Source of the DNA: Aureispira sp964404215
GTDB taxonomy: Bacteria; Bacteroidota; Bacteroidia; Chitinophagales; Saprospiraceae
Length of the DNA: 64,000 nt
Reading direction: 5' to 3'
Assembly: GCA_964404215.1 (NCBI GenBank)
Contig: CAYOJF010000009.1
Coordinates: 1 to 64,000, forward strand
Part shown: piece by piece, positions 8,157-17,739 of the stretch
How positions within the stretch are numbered: the stretch's first letter is position 1
Layout of the letters: each line of letters opens with the position of its first letter
The notes under the pieces: generated by a model
Told to the model about the DNA's origin: nothing
Databases searched by the model: none
Seen by the model: only the letters and a program-made list of their open reading frames with translations
Position numbers and translations under genes: made by a program

Positions 8157-9980
8157 ATGATTTTAAGAGTTAATCTTTTCATCATTTGTACGGTATTTAT
8201 AACTAGTATAGCATATGCTATACCATATAATTTGCCAACAACAACAGATGAACTTCCAGAATGGGATGAAAAAACAAGTCAAGCACTAGTTGAAAACATG
8301 GGTAAATGGCTGAATATGCAGTCCGAAGATCCTAATCATCCACAGTTTTCTGATGAACACTATAAGCAAAGTTTCTTAGAAATGTCTGGGGCGATCAATT
8401 TCAAATTGACGAAGCAAATAAAAGCTCAGATTCTATACAGAACCAATAAAATCAGAAGTGCAACAGAGCGTACCCTTGGTTTAACAGAAATGTACTTTCC
8501 TATTTTCGAAGAGTATCTCTCCAAAAAAGGGATGCCTAGAGCAATCAAATATTTAACGATTGTAGAGTCTAATCTAAACCCAGTAGCCAAGTCACATGCC
8601 TCGGCAGTAGGATTGTGGCAATTTATACCAGGTACAGGGCGTATGTATGGGCTAAAAGTAGCTTCGTATGCTGATGAGCGTAGCGATACACACAAGGCAA
8701 CAGATGCAGCTACTACCATGTTATCGAACTTGTATAAGCGTTATGGAGATTGGTGTTTGGCATTGGCAGCTTACAACTGTGGCCCTGGACGAATTGATCG
8801 TTTGGTCAAAAGTAAGGGGTATAACTATTGGGTAGTTCGTAAGTACTTGCCAAGAGAGACACAAAACTATGTGCCCTTTTTTATGGCTGTAGCTTATACT
8901 TATGAATATCATGCTTTACATGAGTTAAAGGCTCAACGCGTAGAGCAAGACTTAATTTTGACGGATACGCTTCACTTAGCAGCAGGGTATAAATCGTTGA
9001 GTAGTTTGGCTACAAAATATGGAGTAACGAGAGACATGGTAAAACGTCTTAACCCTGTTTACATCAAAAACTACATTCCATCTAGTATGAAGAACCCTAT
9101 CTTGGTGCTTCCTGCTCGTATTGTAGCGCAAGAAAGAGGATTGATGGATCAATATAATCGTTTGATTTCTATCAATACAGAAAATCCAATCAAGTGTGTC
9201 CGCCGTATCCATACACTACAGGATATTAATTTTTTGATGCAGGCACATCAGTGTACTTTAGAAGACATTCTATTTTGGAATCGTTTACCTAAGAACTATA
9301 AGCTACAAGCAGGTGATATCATTGCTATTCGCAAATACTATGCTCCTAAAGATGCTAAGTACAATGTAGCGAAAACACGAGAAGAAATTGCTAGTATTCG
9401 TATTCACTCCTTGAAGGTAATCGGAATTGATCATCAAAAAGAAGAAGCGGTGACCTCAACAGTATACGCTAAAGCAGCACCAAGCAAAGCCGCAGCGAAT
9501 AATCTTAAGATAGTAGCACCTAAGGCTATGGGGACAACTCCAAAACCGTCTACTCGGACAGCACCTGCTTCGAAAACACCTACCTTGATGGAGCGTGTCT
9601 CTAGAGATAGAAGCCGGACTAGGAGGATAAGAGGAAAACAAACACAAAGAGTGATTGGTTCAACAACGTCTACTCCAACTCAAAAATCAAAAGTAAGTGT
9701 TCCTGCGGTGAGAGCAACCGTTAGTGCTCCTACGGCTCCTAAAACAGCAAAAAAGAATAATACTACGACTACTACCAAAGTTATAGCAGGGGTAGAACAA
9801 CACAGTCAACAATTGGCACGAGAAGAGCGAATCAAATTAGTGACTAAACAACAGATGCAAGCAACAACAGATTGTCTCAAAGATATTAGAAATAGAGTGG
9901 ATCAAATTGATGCCGACAATAAAGCGAAGAAAGAGGTGAAATTGCCAAGTAGAACACGAGCTAGAAATATCCGTAACTAG
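8157..9980 (+). CDS. MltD-like membrane-bound lytic murein transglycosylase
   Basis: This is a secreted lytic transglycosylase that cleaves peptidoglycan glycan strands. There is a signal peptide (residues 1-21), then an SLT domain with catalytic Glu137 in IVESNLNP, followed by AVGLWQFIPGTGRMYGL and AAYNCGPGR, all diagnostic of the MltD type. Two LysM-like modules follow (about 275-320 with SLATKYGVTRDMVKRLNP, and about 345-395), for peptidoglycan binding. The last 190 residues are a low-complexity Thr/Ala/Pro/Lys tail. The gene ends in a strong terminator at 10045-10070, and the gene stands alone. The substrate is near certain from the family; its cell-biological role (growth, septation, or assembly of an envelope machine) is not shown. 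Confidence 0.92.
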   Translation: MILRVNLFIICTVFITSIAYAIPYNLPTTTDELPEWDEKTSQALVENMGKWLNMQSEDPNHPQFSDEHYKQSFLEMSGAINFKLTKQIKAQILYRTNKIRSATERTLGLTEMYFPIFEEYLSKKGMPRAIKYLTIVESNLNPVAKSHASAVGLWQFIPGTGRMYGLKVASYADERSDTHKATDAATTMLSNLYKRYGDWCLALAAYNCGPGRIDRLVKSKGYNYWVVRKYLPRETQNYVPFFMAVAYTYEYHALHELKAQRVEQDLILTDTLHLAAGYKSLSSLATKYGVTRDMVKRLNPVYIKNYIPSSMKNPILVLPARIVAQERGLMDQYNRLISINTENPIKCVRRIHTLQDINFLMQAHQCTLEDILFWNRLPKNYKLQAGDIIAIRKYYAPKDAKYNVAKTREEIASIRIHSLKVIGIDHQKEEAVTSTVYAKAAPSKAAANNLKIVAPKAMGTTPKPSTRTAPASKTPTLMERVSRDRSRTRRIRGKQTQRVIGSTTSTPTQKSKVSVPAVRATVSAPTAPKTAKKNNTTTTTKVIAGVEQHSQQLAREERIKLVTKQQMQATTDCLKDIRNRVDQIDADNKAKKEVKLPSRTRARNIRN

Positions 9981-10292
9981 AAATAAAGTCTAATTGTAGC
10001 GATACTCTGATTAGCGTATCGTATACCGAAATCATTGATAACATAAAAAAGGGGCATTTGCCCCTTTTTTGTGTTATAGATAGTTTTGTCAATTGTATCG
10101 TTAGTGGTATTCAATTCCTTGATATAGAAACATTCGCACGAATTATTTGCCAAGTTGGATTATAAACAACACTTTATTCATAATTTTTGAAAAAAAATAT
10201 TAAATTGGACTTCAGTTTATAGCAGAATAAATTATTGTTCAAACATAAACGGTCTAATTTTTAAATTGGTTCAATCTGTCGGACTCACTATT
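9981..10292. other. Gene-free spacer with terminator
   Basis: These 312 bp hold the terminator at 10045-10070 and AT-rich sequence. No convincing promoter consensus was found before the gene at 10293. Confidence 0.5.
10045..10070 (+). terminator. Rho-independent terminator
   Basis: Six A residues, GGGGCATTTGCCCC and six T residues form a compact GC-rich hairpin with a U-tract, 65 bp after the transglycosylase stop. Confidence 0.9.
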
Positions 10293-11312
10293 ATGAAAGA
10301 TGCCCTCGTATTTTGTATTATTGCTTTTACTTTATTCTTGTTTTCGCCTGTTTTGTCACAAGACAAAGTGGAGCTATACAATGAATTGGCACAAATAGGT
10401 GCTTTGAAGCAACTCAATAAGACGTTTGATTTGCAGAAAGGTGAAAACCTAATCGTAACGGTGACCCCTATGCGAGGCAAACTATCTAGAGTTGAGATAG
10501 ACGTCCCTGAATCTCCTTTCAAATTCAGTAGTAAAAAAATACGTCAGATTGATCGCAAAAAACTTACTGTAGATAAATCAGGTACTTACACCTTTCGTTT
10601 TATCAATCGTTCGATCTTTAAGAAAGAGGTAGATATTAAAATTTATAAAACAAGGCGTACTGAATTGAGAGATACGACCATACTAGATGATATTATATTC
10701 ACAGCCTTTAGGGATACTATCAAGAAATTCAAAGATGATACCATTCCTATTCCAGATGTAGCAGAATATGAATTTACTTTAACTCCTAGCTTTAGATATG
10801 GGTCGGTCCATGACTCTGTGATAAGAGAGCCATTAATTGATAATACCAAATATCAATATGCTGCTTATTGGGTGGGAGTTGGGAAAAGTTCTATAGAGGC
10901 TTACAATAAGCTGAAGGCAAATCCACCACCAAGCTGGTCTTTGTATGGAATCAATGAGCCAATCATGGCTTTTGGGTTAGGACTGACTAAGTTTTTGCCG
11001 ACGAGCAATTCTGCAGTTGCAAAAGACGTGATGTTTAAGTTTATGAACCCTGATGAAGAGGTTCCTAGATTGACTCGAAGAGATAAAAAATCATTATATT
11101 TTGCAGTTATACCAATCAGTAGTGCCAGTAAGTATAAGGAATTAATTTTGTCATTTCGTAATTTTAATACGACATCCCCTGTACCAGTCTATGTTAAAAT
11201 TGTGAAATTCAAATTGGATAGAGCCTATTATAACGAGTATATCATCAGAGAACGTGTACAGGAGATTTTTAAAGAGCAGACCATTGAGGTGTTAGCTCCT
11301 TTAGAAGAATAA
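10293..11312 (+). CDS. Secreted protein of unknown function
   Basis: This is a 339-aa protein with a signal peptide (MKDALVF, hydrophobic core, cleavage after LSQ) and an all-beta-looking mature part without cysteines or recognisable catalytic motifs. An N-terminal part (about 30-130) with KGENLIVTVTP and GTYTFRFINRS looks like an immunoglobulin-like or jelly-roll sandwich. The ATG at 10293 directly precedes the signal peptide; an upstream TTG at 10266 is less likely. It is the first of three same-strand genes with short gaps, followed by two GH18-like membrane proteins, so it may act with them in the periplasm or at the surface. Confidence 0.75.
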   Translation: MKDALVFCIIAFTLFLFSPVLSQDKVELYNELAQIGALKQLNKTFDLQKGENLIVTVTPMRGKLSRVEIDVPESPFKFSSKKIRQIDRKKLTVDKSGTYTFRFINRSIFKKEVDIKIYKTRRTELRDTTILDDIIFTAFRDTIKKFKDDTIPIPDVAEYEFTLTPSFRYGSVHDSVIREPLIDNTKYQYAAYWVGVGKSSIEAYNKLKANPPPSWSLYGINEPIMAFGLGLTKFLPTSNSAVAKDVMFKFMNPDEEVPRLTRRDKKSLYFAVIPISSASKYKELILSFRNFNTTSPVPVYVKIVKFKLDRAYYNEYIIRERVQEIFKEQTIEVLAPLEE

Positions 11313-11356
11313 CAGATGGTTTTGACAACCTAAGAACAATTATTGATAAAAATTAA

Positions 11357-13231
11357 ATGAAGGTGATGCACGTTAAAAACCTATATTATAGTCTTTGTTT
11401 AGCCATAATAGTGTTATTGACACTTCCGCTCCAGCTCTCTGCACAAGGTCTTATCAAGCAGCTAGGAACTAAAGCGACTTCCAAGGCAACCAATGCTGCC
11501 AGTGCAGCAGTTAGTACAGCAAAGGGACGAGCAAAAATAGGCTTGTTAAGTAAAAAAAGGGCACTGAAAAGGTCACTTCGTACCCGCAAACCAGGGGAGT
11601 ATGAAGAAAATCCAATGTTGGAAGATATTATTGAGGATCCAGAGGTCAAAGCAGATTTGTCAGATAATTCTAAAAAAACACGTTATGTTAAGCTATTTGG
11701 ACATTGGACGACAATGCCCAATGATGCAGAATTAGCACTGCGTGCTCAGCGAGAAGCTTTTTTAGATTCGATTCGCTCGCTACCAGATGACGCCCTACGG
11801 GTTACTAAAAAAATCTGGGATGGTAGTCGAGATATGATTGTATTTGGATGGCATCCTTACTGGGTGGGCAATTTGTACAAAGGATATAACTACGATTTGT
11901 ACAATGTGGTTTCGTTTTACTCTTATGATATTAATCCTTATACAGGAGGAAGCCAAAATCCAGAAGCAACGGCAGAGTTTTTGACTGGTGAGTTTGTCAA
12001 AACAGCTCAAGATAGAGGGTGCTCTGCTTTGTTGTCATTGACTTGTCATGGGGAGGCAAATGTAGGACAGTTTTTAAACCAAAATCCAGTAGCCCAACGT
12101 ACCGTAATCGATTCACTTATTTATTTATTAGACTCTGTCAAGGCAGATGGAATCGAGATTAATTTTAGTGGTGTTAGTTCTGCGGTCAAGAATGAATTTC
12201 ACAAATTTGTTCAAATTTTGTCCAATACTATTCTTAATGTAAGAGGTGATACGAGTTTTGTATTTATGAGTGTTCCTCCTTATGATGAAGAGAATATTTA
12301 TGATATAGATAAACTAAGTCCTTTTGTTGATATTTTTGTTGTTAGAGGATTTGATTTTCAAGAAACACCTGATGGATTGGCTCGGATGCCAGTAGCACCA
12401 TACAATTATAGTGCAGTAGCTCCCGATTATGATCTTAGGAGTGCGGTCGAAAAATATGTGGCTAATATTGGGCCCTACAGAAGTGATCGCATTATCTTAT
12501 CTCTGCCCAATTATGGTACCCGATGGGTCACAGACGGTATATCAGACGAAGTTCTAGATATGTCACTAATGACGTATAGTGATATACAGTTTGATTATGT
12601 GATGCAGAAAGAGGATGAATTTCGTTTTCCAGGAGCAAATGTACGTTTTGACTCCACGTATACTAGTCATATGTTCACCTATTTTGATTATTATACCGGA
12701 ATTGATAGTTTGCTAGGTGATGTGCCTCATAATGTGACAATCTACTATGATGATAGTACGAGTCTACGCAAAAAATATAACTTCATTCAAGAGTATCGTC
12801 TAGGTGGGGTTGGTATACAGTCACTAGGTTATGATGCTGGATTCACACATCTGGAAGATGAATTGGCAAACGCTTTTACGGTAATAGAACGGCCTACAGA
12901 TCAGAAATTAGCAAAACTAAATGAAGGAACTAGTCAAGCTAGAACCTATGGAATTTATGCTTTATCAATTTTATTATACTTAGCTATATTCCTGTCTATT
13001 GGCTTTTGTGCGGCCTTATTCAAACGAGATATTCGCCAAGCTTTATTTGATAGTGGAAACTTTAGAATTTTCTATTTGACATTTTTGACTACACTAATCA
13101 TGATACTAGGGTATTATTTGGGAATGTTCGAAGAAGCAACGTTACCACTCATTGTTGGGATATTCTTTGGTGGTATTATTAGTTGGATAGCATGGCGATT
13201 TTTTGCTAAAAAACGTGTTTATACCCCCTAA
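11357..13231 (+). CDS. GH18-like membrane-anchored protein with lost catalytic motif
   Basis: The protein has a signal peptide (cleavage after LSAQ), an Ala/Lys/Arg-rich linker, and then a GH18 (chitinase-like) barrel starting FGWHPYWVG. The catalytic DGxDxDxE motif reads D264-GIEINF-S271: the two inner Asp are Glu and Asn, and the catalytic acid Glu is Ser. The late barrel Trp is also missing (GGVGIQSLG, where the downstream paralogue has GGVGIWALG). It is therefore probably a non-catalytic, sugar-binding or structural relative. Two or three hydrophobic helices near the C-terminus (about 535-620) anchor it. It is 624 aa, 48-64 bp ahead of a paralogue of the same layout that keeps the motif. 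Confidence 0.85.
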   Translation: MKVMHVKNLYYSLCLAIIVLLTLPLQLSAQGLIKQLGTKATSKATNAASAAVSTAKGRAKIGLLSKKRALKRSLRTRKPGEYEENPMLEDIIEDPEVKADLSDNSKKTRYVKLFGHWTTMPNDAELALRAQREAFLDSIRSLPDDALRVTKKIWDGSRDMIVFGWHPYWVGNLYKGYNYDLYNVVSFYSYDINPYTGGSQNPEATAEFLTGEFVKTAQDRGCSALLSLTCHGEANVGQFLNQNPVAQRTVIDSLIYLLDSVKADGIEINFSGVSSAVKNEFHKFVQILSNTILNVRGDTSFVFMSVPPYDEENIYDIDKLSPFVDIFVVRGFDFQETPDGLARMPVAPYNYSAVAPDYDLRSAVEKYVANIGPYRSDRIILSLPNYGTRWVTDGISDEVLDMSLMTYSDIQFDYVMQKEDEFRFPGANVRFDSTYTSHMFTYFDYYTGIDSLLGDVPHNVTIYYDDSTSLRKKYNFIQEYRLGGVGIQSLGYDAGFTHLEDELANAFTVIERPTDQKLAKLNEGTSQARTYGIYALSILLYLAIFLSIGFCAALFKRDIRQALFDSGNFRIFYLTFLTTLIMILGYYLGMFEEATLPLIVGIFFGGIISWIAWRFFAKKRVYTP

Positions 13232-13294
13232 TAGAGACACTATCCAAACACATGATTATTATTTATTTTCTCCAATTGCATGTATTTCAATAAT

Positions 13295-15469
13295 ATGAAT
13301 CAGCTGATCAAACATACACTATCACATTTCGTCTTAATCTTATTGATAGGGAGTAGTGCTATCGCACAAGGACAAATATGGGATTCGCCATTGGATTCTC
13401 TCGAAATAGTTCAGCTAGAGAAACGAAAGCGACTGCAAGCAGTACCTGAGGTGCAAGAAAAAGTAGATGAGGAGATCAACGAGTATCGTTTATTGATGTC
13501 TGCTTATGAGTGGTGGGGGCTACCTACGGATAGAGAACAAAAGCGACTGGATAAAGCACGAAATGAGCGTTATATGCCATATTCTAGTCCTTTAGAGAAT
13601 AGTGAATGGAGGAATTCTAACCCTAAGTTGTACCGTAACCAAGAGAGTCTACACACCAAACAAGAACTAATTGTATTGGGCTGGCATCCCTATTGGGAAG
13701 GTAAAGCTTACAATACCTATAATTTTAAATTGCTGACCCATTTAGCCTTCTATGGTTATGAGGTAAATCCATTTACGGGAGGGTACAAAAATTTTAGAGC
13801 AATTTATGACTTTAAGAATAGCGATTTAATTCCTACAGCCCATCTAGATTCTTGTAAGGTACTCTTGACCGTGAGTATGAGAGGAACAGATGCTCATGAT
13901 ATTTTCTTTACAAGTGAAAAGGAAGTACAAGATAACTTGATTGATAGTTTACGTTCTATTTTGGCCTATTCAGGAGCTGATGGATTAGATTTAGATTTTG
14001 AAGCAGTACCTTATGAATATAAAAGAGATTTTTTGAATTTTATAGAGGAATTATCTTTTGCTATTAGAGAAGATGATAATCGATATATCATTAGTATGTC
14101 ACTTCCTGTAGAGGATAAGTACAATATATATGATCTAAAAGCATTGAAGCCTTGGATTGATTTTTTCACGATCAATGGATTTAATTTCCATATCAAGCCT
14201 AATAAATTAAAAAAAGGACCGTTAGCACCATTGAAAAATGAAGAAGCGGCGATCAGAGGTACTTACTTTTCTTATCAGAAATATACCAATCTTGCAGATT
14301 TGTTGAGTCAACGTTTTGATATATCTAGTGTGACAATCTTGCATGACGAAGGTCATATTGAACGACTAAAAGATTCTCTGAATAGGTATATTCGTTCTGC
14401 TTATTCTACTATTGAATATGAAGATTATGATATCATTAGTGTATTGAATACGGTCAGAATTACACAGACTGAGGGAGGAACTCCTTTATGGCAATTGCCT
14501 AGTATCAATGGTTTACTTTCTCGTACTAAATGTACAGGAGCTTTAGGATTACCAAAACCTGCCGCTGCACCTGCTGAGGAAACACGATTTTTTCTTTTTC
14601 AGCCAGAAATGGATGAATTGAATGTCAAAGAGTACGCTCTATTCAATAATATAGAGGAGGTTGAATCAGAGCTGGATACAACGATGGAGAGAGATCTGGC
14701 AAGTGTAATAGATATGTATAGTAAAAGGATGGGAGAGGATCAACGTTCTAGTCTTGTATTAGGATTGCCTTATCATGGGGCTGTATGGTACAGAGACAGA
14801 GAACGCAATGAAGAGTTTGAAGGATATATGCCCTATAGTGAAATATTGAAATTAGTAGAGGAAGGTAATGTGAAGGTAGATTATGACAAAACAACACATT
14901 CTTTGACAGCTGTGAAGAGAGACTCTTTAGGAGGACTTTATTATATTTATTTTGATAATTCTACATCCTTGGGACATAAATATGACTATGCAATAGATGA
15001 GGGATTAGGTGGAGTTGGAATCTGGGCATTAGGTGCGGATCATGCTCATACAGAACTCTGGGCGACTATCGAAGAAAGCTTTGTGACACGCAAAGTTTGG
15101 AATGAAGAATTGGGACGCAACGCACGCATACAAATCGCGAAAGGGAATAAAATAAACTATACGGTCAATTATTTACTCAAACATTTTAGCCCTTTAACTT
15201 TTGCTACCCTATTCTTTATTACTATTTTTATAGGGATAAGCTTTTGTTTTTCTGTGTTAGATTGGAAAGTACGAGATGTCTTATTTTATAGTGGTGCTTT
15301 TCGAATTCTCTATTTGGTACTCTTTACGGTAGTCTTGTTAATAATAGCAAACTCATTCCGTATTTTCGATAATCCAGTATTGACATTTGGTATAGGTGCT
15401 GCAATAGGACTAGTCCTAACTTGGGTAGCATCTAGCTTAGTAGAGAAAAAACATCAAAAATTGCCTTAA
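13295..15469 (+). CDS. GH18-family membrane-anchored glycoside hydrolase-like protein
   Basis: The protein has a signal peptide (cleavage after AIAQ), an N-terminal helical stretch, then a GH18 barrel beginning LGWHPYWEG. The active-site motif DGLDLDFE is complete, with the catalytic Glu codon at 14000-14002, and the conserved late Trp is present in GGVGIWALG. GH18 enzymes cut beta-1,4 GlcNAc linkages (chitin, peptidoglycan or glycan cores); the substrate here cannot be read from sequence. The C-terminus carries hydrophobic helices (about 640-715), so the enzyme is membrane-held. ATG at 13295 is preferred over 13280 because it begins the signal peptide proper. It is a paralogue of the gene just upstream. 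Confidence 0.87.
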   Translation: MNQLIKHTLSHFVLILLIGSSAIAQGQIWDSPLDSLEIVQLEKRKRLQAVPEVQEKVDEEINEYRLLMSAYEWWGLPTDREQKRLDKARNERYMPYSSPLENSEWRNSNPKLYRNQESLHTKQELIVLGWHPYWEGKAYNTYNFKLLTHLAFYGYEVNPFTGGYKNFRAIYDFKNSDLIPTAHLDSCKVLLTVSMRGTDAHDIFFTSEKEVQDNLIDSLRSILAYSGADGLDLDFEAVPYEYKRDFLNFIEELSFAIREDDNRYIISMSLPVEDKYNIYDLKALKPWIDFFTINGFNFHIKPNKLKKGPLAPLKNEEAAIRGTYFSYQKYTNLADLLSQRFDISSVTILHDEGHIERLKDSLNRYIRSAYSTIEYEDYDIISVLNTVRITQTEGGTPLWQLPSINGLLSRTKCTGALGLPKPAAAPAEETRFFLFQPEMDELNVKEYALFNNIEEVESELDTTMERDLASVIDMYSKRMGEDQRSSLVLGLPYHGAVWYRDRERNEEFEGYMPYSEILKLVEEGNVKVDYDKTTHSLTAVKRDSLGGLYYIYFDNSTSLGHKYDYAIDEGLGGVGIWALGADHAHTELWATIEESFVTRKVWNEELGRNARIQIAKGNKINYTVNYLLKHFSPLTFATLFFITIFIGISFCFSVLDWKVRDVLFYSGAFRILYLVLFTVVLLIIANSFRIFDNPVLTFGIGAAIGLVLTWVASSLVEKKHQKLP

Positions 15470-15621
15470 TCAAATCATACGAGCAATCATTGGTAGAAGT
15501 TTGATTTGAGAATAAAAGCTATAGATAGAATCGTCTTCTAAGATAAAGCATTGTCATGAAATAACTTCAATAAAAAGATACTCAAACCTCTTTTATACAT
15601 AAAGCATAATATTAGACTAAT

Positions 15622-15882
15622 ATGGGAAAAGTAATCGCTAGAGAGTTTATCTGGCTAATTGTAGCACTAATTGCAGCTATTCCGTTAGGAATTGTATTCT
15701 TGTGGTTTTTTGGCTTTACTAGAGAAATCATTGACTTGGGAGAAACGACTAAAAACTGGATTTTTGGTCTATATATGATCGGATATTTTACTTCTTTCGC
15801 AGGGATATACATCATTAGATTTGTGATCATGGCATTACAAACATTGACAAAACCAGAAGGAGAGGAAGAGGATGAAGAATAG
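15622..15882 (+). CDS. Small two-helix membrane protein at the head of the CIS block
   Basis: This 86-aa protein has two hydrophobic helices (about residues 8-32 and 46-72) and an acidic tail EGEEEDEE. No family recognised. It lies 44 bp upstream of the DUF4255 gene on the same strand and is probably the first gene of the injection-system operon. A small membrane protein here could tether or position the machine in the inner membrane, as expected for cell-anchored systems, but this is inference from location. Confidence 0.7.
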   Translation: MGKVIAREFIWLIVALIAAIPLGIVFLWFFGFTREIIDLGETTKNWIFGLYMIGYFTSFAGIYIIRFVIMALQTLTKPEGEEEDEE

Positions 15883-15926
15883 TGTGATGGTCAAGATTAA
15901 TCTATTCCTACAAACAAAATAGACGT

Positions 15927-16484
15927 ATGATACACTTAGTATTTGAAGCCTTGGCAGGAGAACTTAATCGTTTTCTGAAGTCAAAACATAATATTACAGA
16001 AGATAAAGTGGTACCTTCTAGTATCATGAACCCTGATGGGGGGATTGCAGTACAAGAGCCAGACAAGATTATCATGAGTTTGTCTAATATAGAACAAGAC
16101 CGAACTCAGAGTAGTAATAGTACTTATCGTAAGACCAAGCGTGGTTATATGAAAGAGAAAGCAGCGGTCAATATTAATTTGACTATTGTGTTTTCTTCCT
16201 ATTTTACTTCAGAAAACTATCTAGAAGGATTGAAGTTTATTACTTCTGTTATTGCTTTTTTTCAGAGCCATAATGGTAGTTTTACCCCTCAGAATGTGCC
16301 TGCTCTAAATGAAGTAGTAGAACGAATTACAGTGGAGTTGATAAATCTAGATGCTAGAGATTTGAATAATCTATGGGGACCAATGGGAGCAAAATATATG
16401 CCTTCCGTCGTTTATAGAGTAAGAACATTGCCGATCAAGCATGACTTACCTGGTATCCCAATTCCTATGGTTGTAAAGACATAA
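15927..16484 (+). CDS. DUF4255 tube terminator/cap protein (Pvc16/Afp16-like)
   Basis: This is a 185-aa protein of the DUF4255 (Pvc16 N-terminal) family, which caps the distal end of the inner tube and sheath in Afp/PVC-type particles and stops polymerisation. Family features seen: start IHLVFEALAGELNRFL, the IIMSLSNIEQDRTQ strand, VNINLTIVFSSYF, LKFITSVIAFFQ, and the final PSVVYRVRTLPI. It sits 15 bp ahead of the next gene and begins the structural run terminator, unknown protein, sheath, tube. One copy is present; PVC-like systems usually have one. Confidence 0.9.
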   Translation: MIHLVFEALAGELNRFLKSKHNITEDKVVPSSIMNPDGGIAVQEPDKIIMSLSNIEQDRTQSSNSTYRKTKRGYMKEKAAVNINLTIVFSSYFTSENYLEGLKFITSVIAFFQSHNGSFTPQNVPALNEVVERITVELINLDARDLNNLWGPMGAKYMPSVVYRVRTLPIKHDLPGIPIPMVVKT

Positions 16485-16499
16485 CAATAATATTGCATT

Positions 16500-17627
16500 A
16501 TGGCAAGAAGAAGAGTCCCGAAAAGAAGAGCACCAGCATTTCCAAAAATGCAACTCTCTTTTGTTAATAGATATAATGCCCTGTTGAAAGTCAATATTAA
16601 ACATGACTTTTTCAATTCAGGGAATTTCCCTAGAGTGAATATACGCCCTAGTAAGGAAACCTATAATACGTTGGTACGTAACAATATTCAATTTAGAAAA
16701 GAGCCCAGTGGTTTTTTCTTAGGATATGCCGAAACGGATGCCCATTCTCCAATCAAGGATATCAAAAAGCCTATGCAGCTTTCTTTTATGATGGAAATTG
16801 ATGACCCTGGAGTACTTAATTATACTGACTTGCCTTATGCTTTTGATGAGACTATTTATTATTTCAATAATAAAGCACTGGACAAAGACGAGACAGAATA
16901 TAAAAATTTGTCCGTATCAGAGTTTGTGACAGAAGAAGACAAAATTGATATTTTACCATATCTATTCCAGCATGATTTTGACGAACCACAGGAGGAAGGA
17001 GTCGAAGTACAAGTTACTAATGCTGCAGAAGAAGTGGTGTTTGAAGGATTTACTACTGAAGAGCAATCCAAAATGCAGATCAATCTGTTAGGAGAGCCTG
17101 AAGGGAAGTATACTTTATTGATAGATGGATTGGAAGAATATTCATTTTACTTATACTCTGCTCTAAAAAAAGTATTTGGGGCAATAGATATTATAGTAGA
17201 TAAAGATGAGCTAGGAGATTATAGCTTTTTTGATGCAGAAGGAAATGTAATTGTGCAAGATTATAATATTCATTTCAAAAATAGAAGTGTCCGTTGGCGT
17301 TATTTATTAATAGAGCAAAACCCTGAAAAACAGCATTCGGGCCACCAAATTTACGATGGAGTCAGAAAAACTAATCATTCTAAGATAGAATTTGGAGAAG
17401 CTGAAGAAGAAATGGGCGTTGACGGAAATATGATGATTTCTATCTGGTCAGAAGAGCCTATTCCTTTTAAACAGAGTCAGTTACAGCAGTTTAAGCTGAA
17501 GACCAAAAGAGGGCGAAATGGGGTCGAATCAATGATGGATTTACCTCTAGCAACCTATAAAAATGATTTAAAAACAAATTTTTTTGATCCAGATGAGGTT
17601 TATTCAGAATTAATTGTATATTTGTAA
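16500..17627 (+). CDS. Unrecognised CIS-locus protein between cap and sheath genes
   Basis: This 375-aa protein has an unusually basic N-terminus (MARRRVPKRRAPAFPK), no signal peptide and no membrane helix. The body is mostly beta-looking, with a distinct acidic middle part (about 140-230). It lies 15 bp after DUF4255 and 112 bp before the sheath gene, so it is almost certainly part of the injection system. Roles that fit the position are a cap or terminator adaptor, or an assembly factor. I do not recognise the family, and no homologue in the Afp/PVC gene set is obvious to me. Confidence 0.75.
   Translation: MARRRVPKRRAPAFPKMQLSFVNRYNALLKVNIKHDFFNSGNFPRVNIRPSKETYNTLVRNNIQFRKEPSGFFLGYAETDAHSPIKDIKKPMQLSFMMEIDDPGVLNYTDLPYAFDETIYYFNNKALDKDETEYKNLSVSEFVTEEDKIDILPYLFQHDFDEPQEEGVEVQVTNAAEEVVFEGFTTEEQSKMQINLLGEPEGKYTLLIDGLEEYSFYLYSALKKVFGAIDIIVDKDELGDYSFFDAEGNVIVQDYNIHFKNRSVRWRYLLIEQNPEKQHSGHQIYDGVRKTNHSKIEFGEAEEEMGVDGNMMISIWSEEPIPFKQSQLQQFKLKTKRGRNGVESMMDLPLATYKNDLKTNFFDPDEVYSELIVYL
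17617..17624 (+). promoter_or_regulatory. Candidate -7 element for the sheath-tube transcript
   Basis: TATATTTG matches TAnnTTTG and overlaps the last codons of the previous gene, 116 bp before the sheath start. A TTTG at 17583-17586 is farther upstream than the usual spacing. A separate strong promoter here would fit the high-expression codon use of sheath and tube. Confidence 0.3.
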
Positions 17628-17739
17628 AGTAATATTTGCTCAACGGGCAATAATACAATATAAAGTTTCTTAAAACTGACGTCAAAAAGAAGCAAGAACT
17701 TAAAATAATTAAATTAACTAAATTTAAACTAAATTTATC

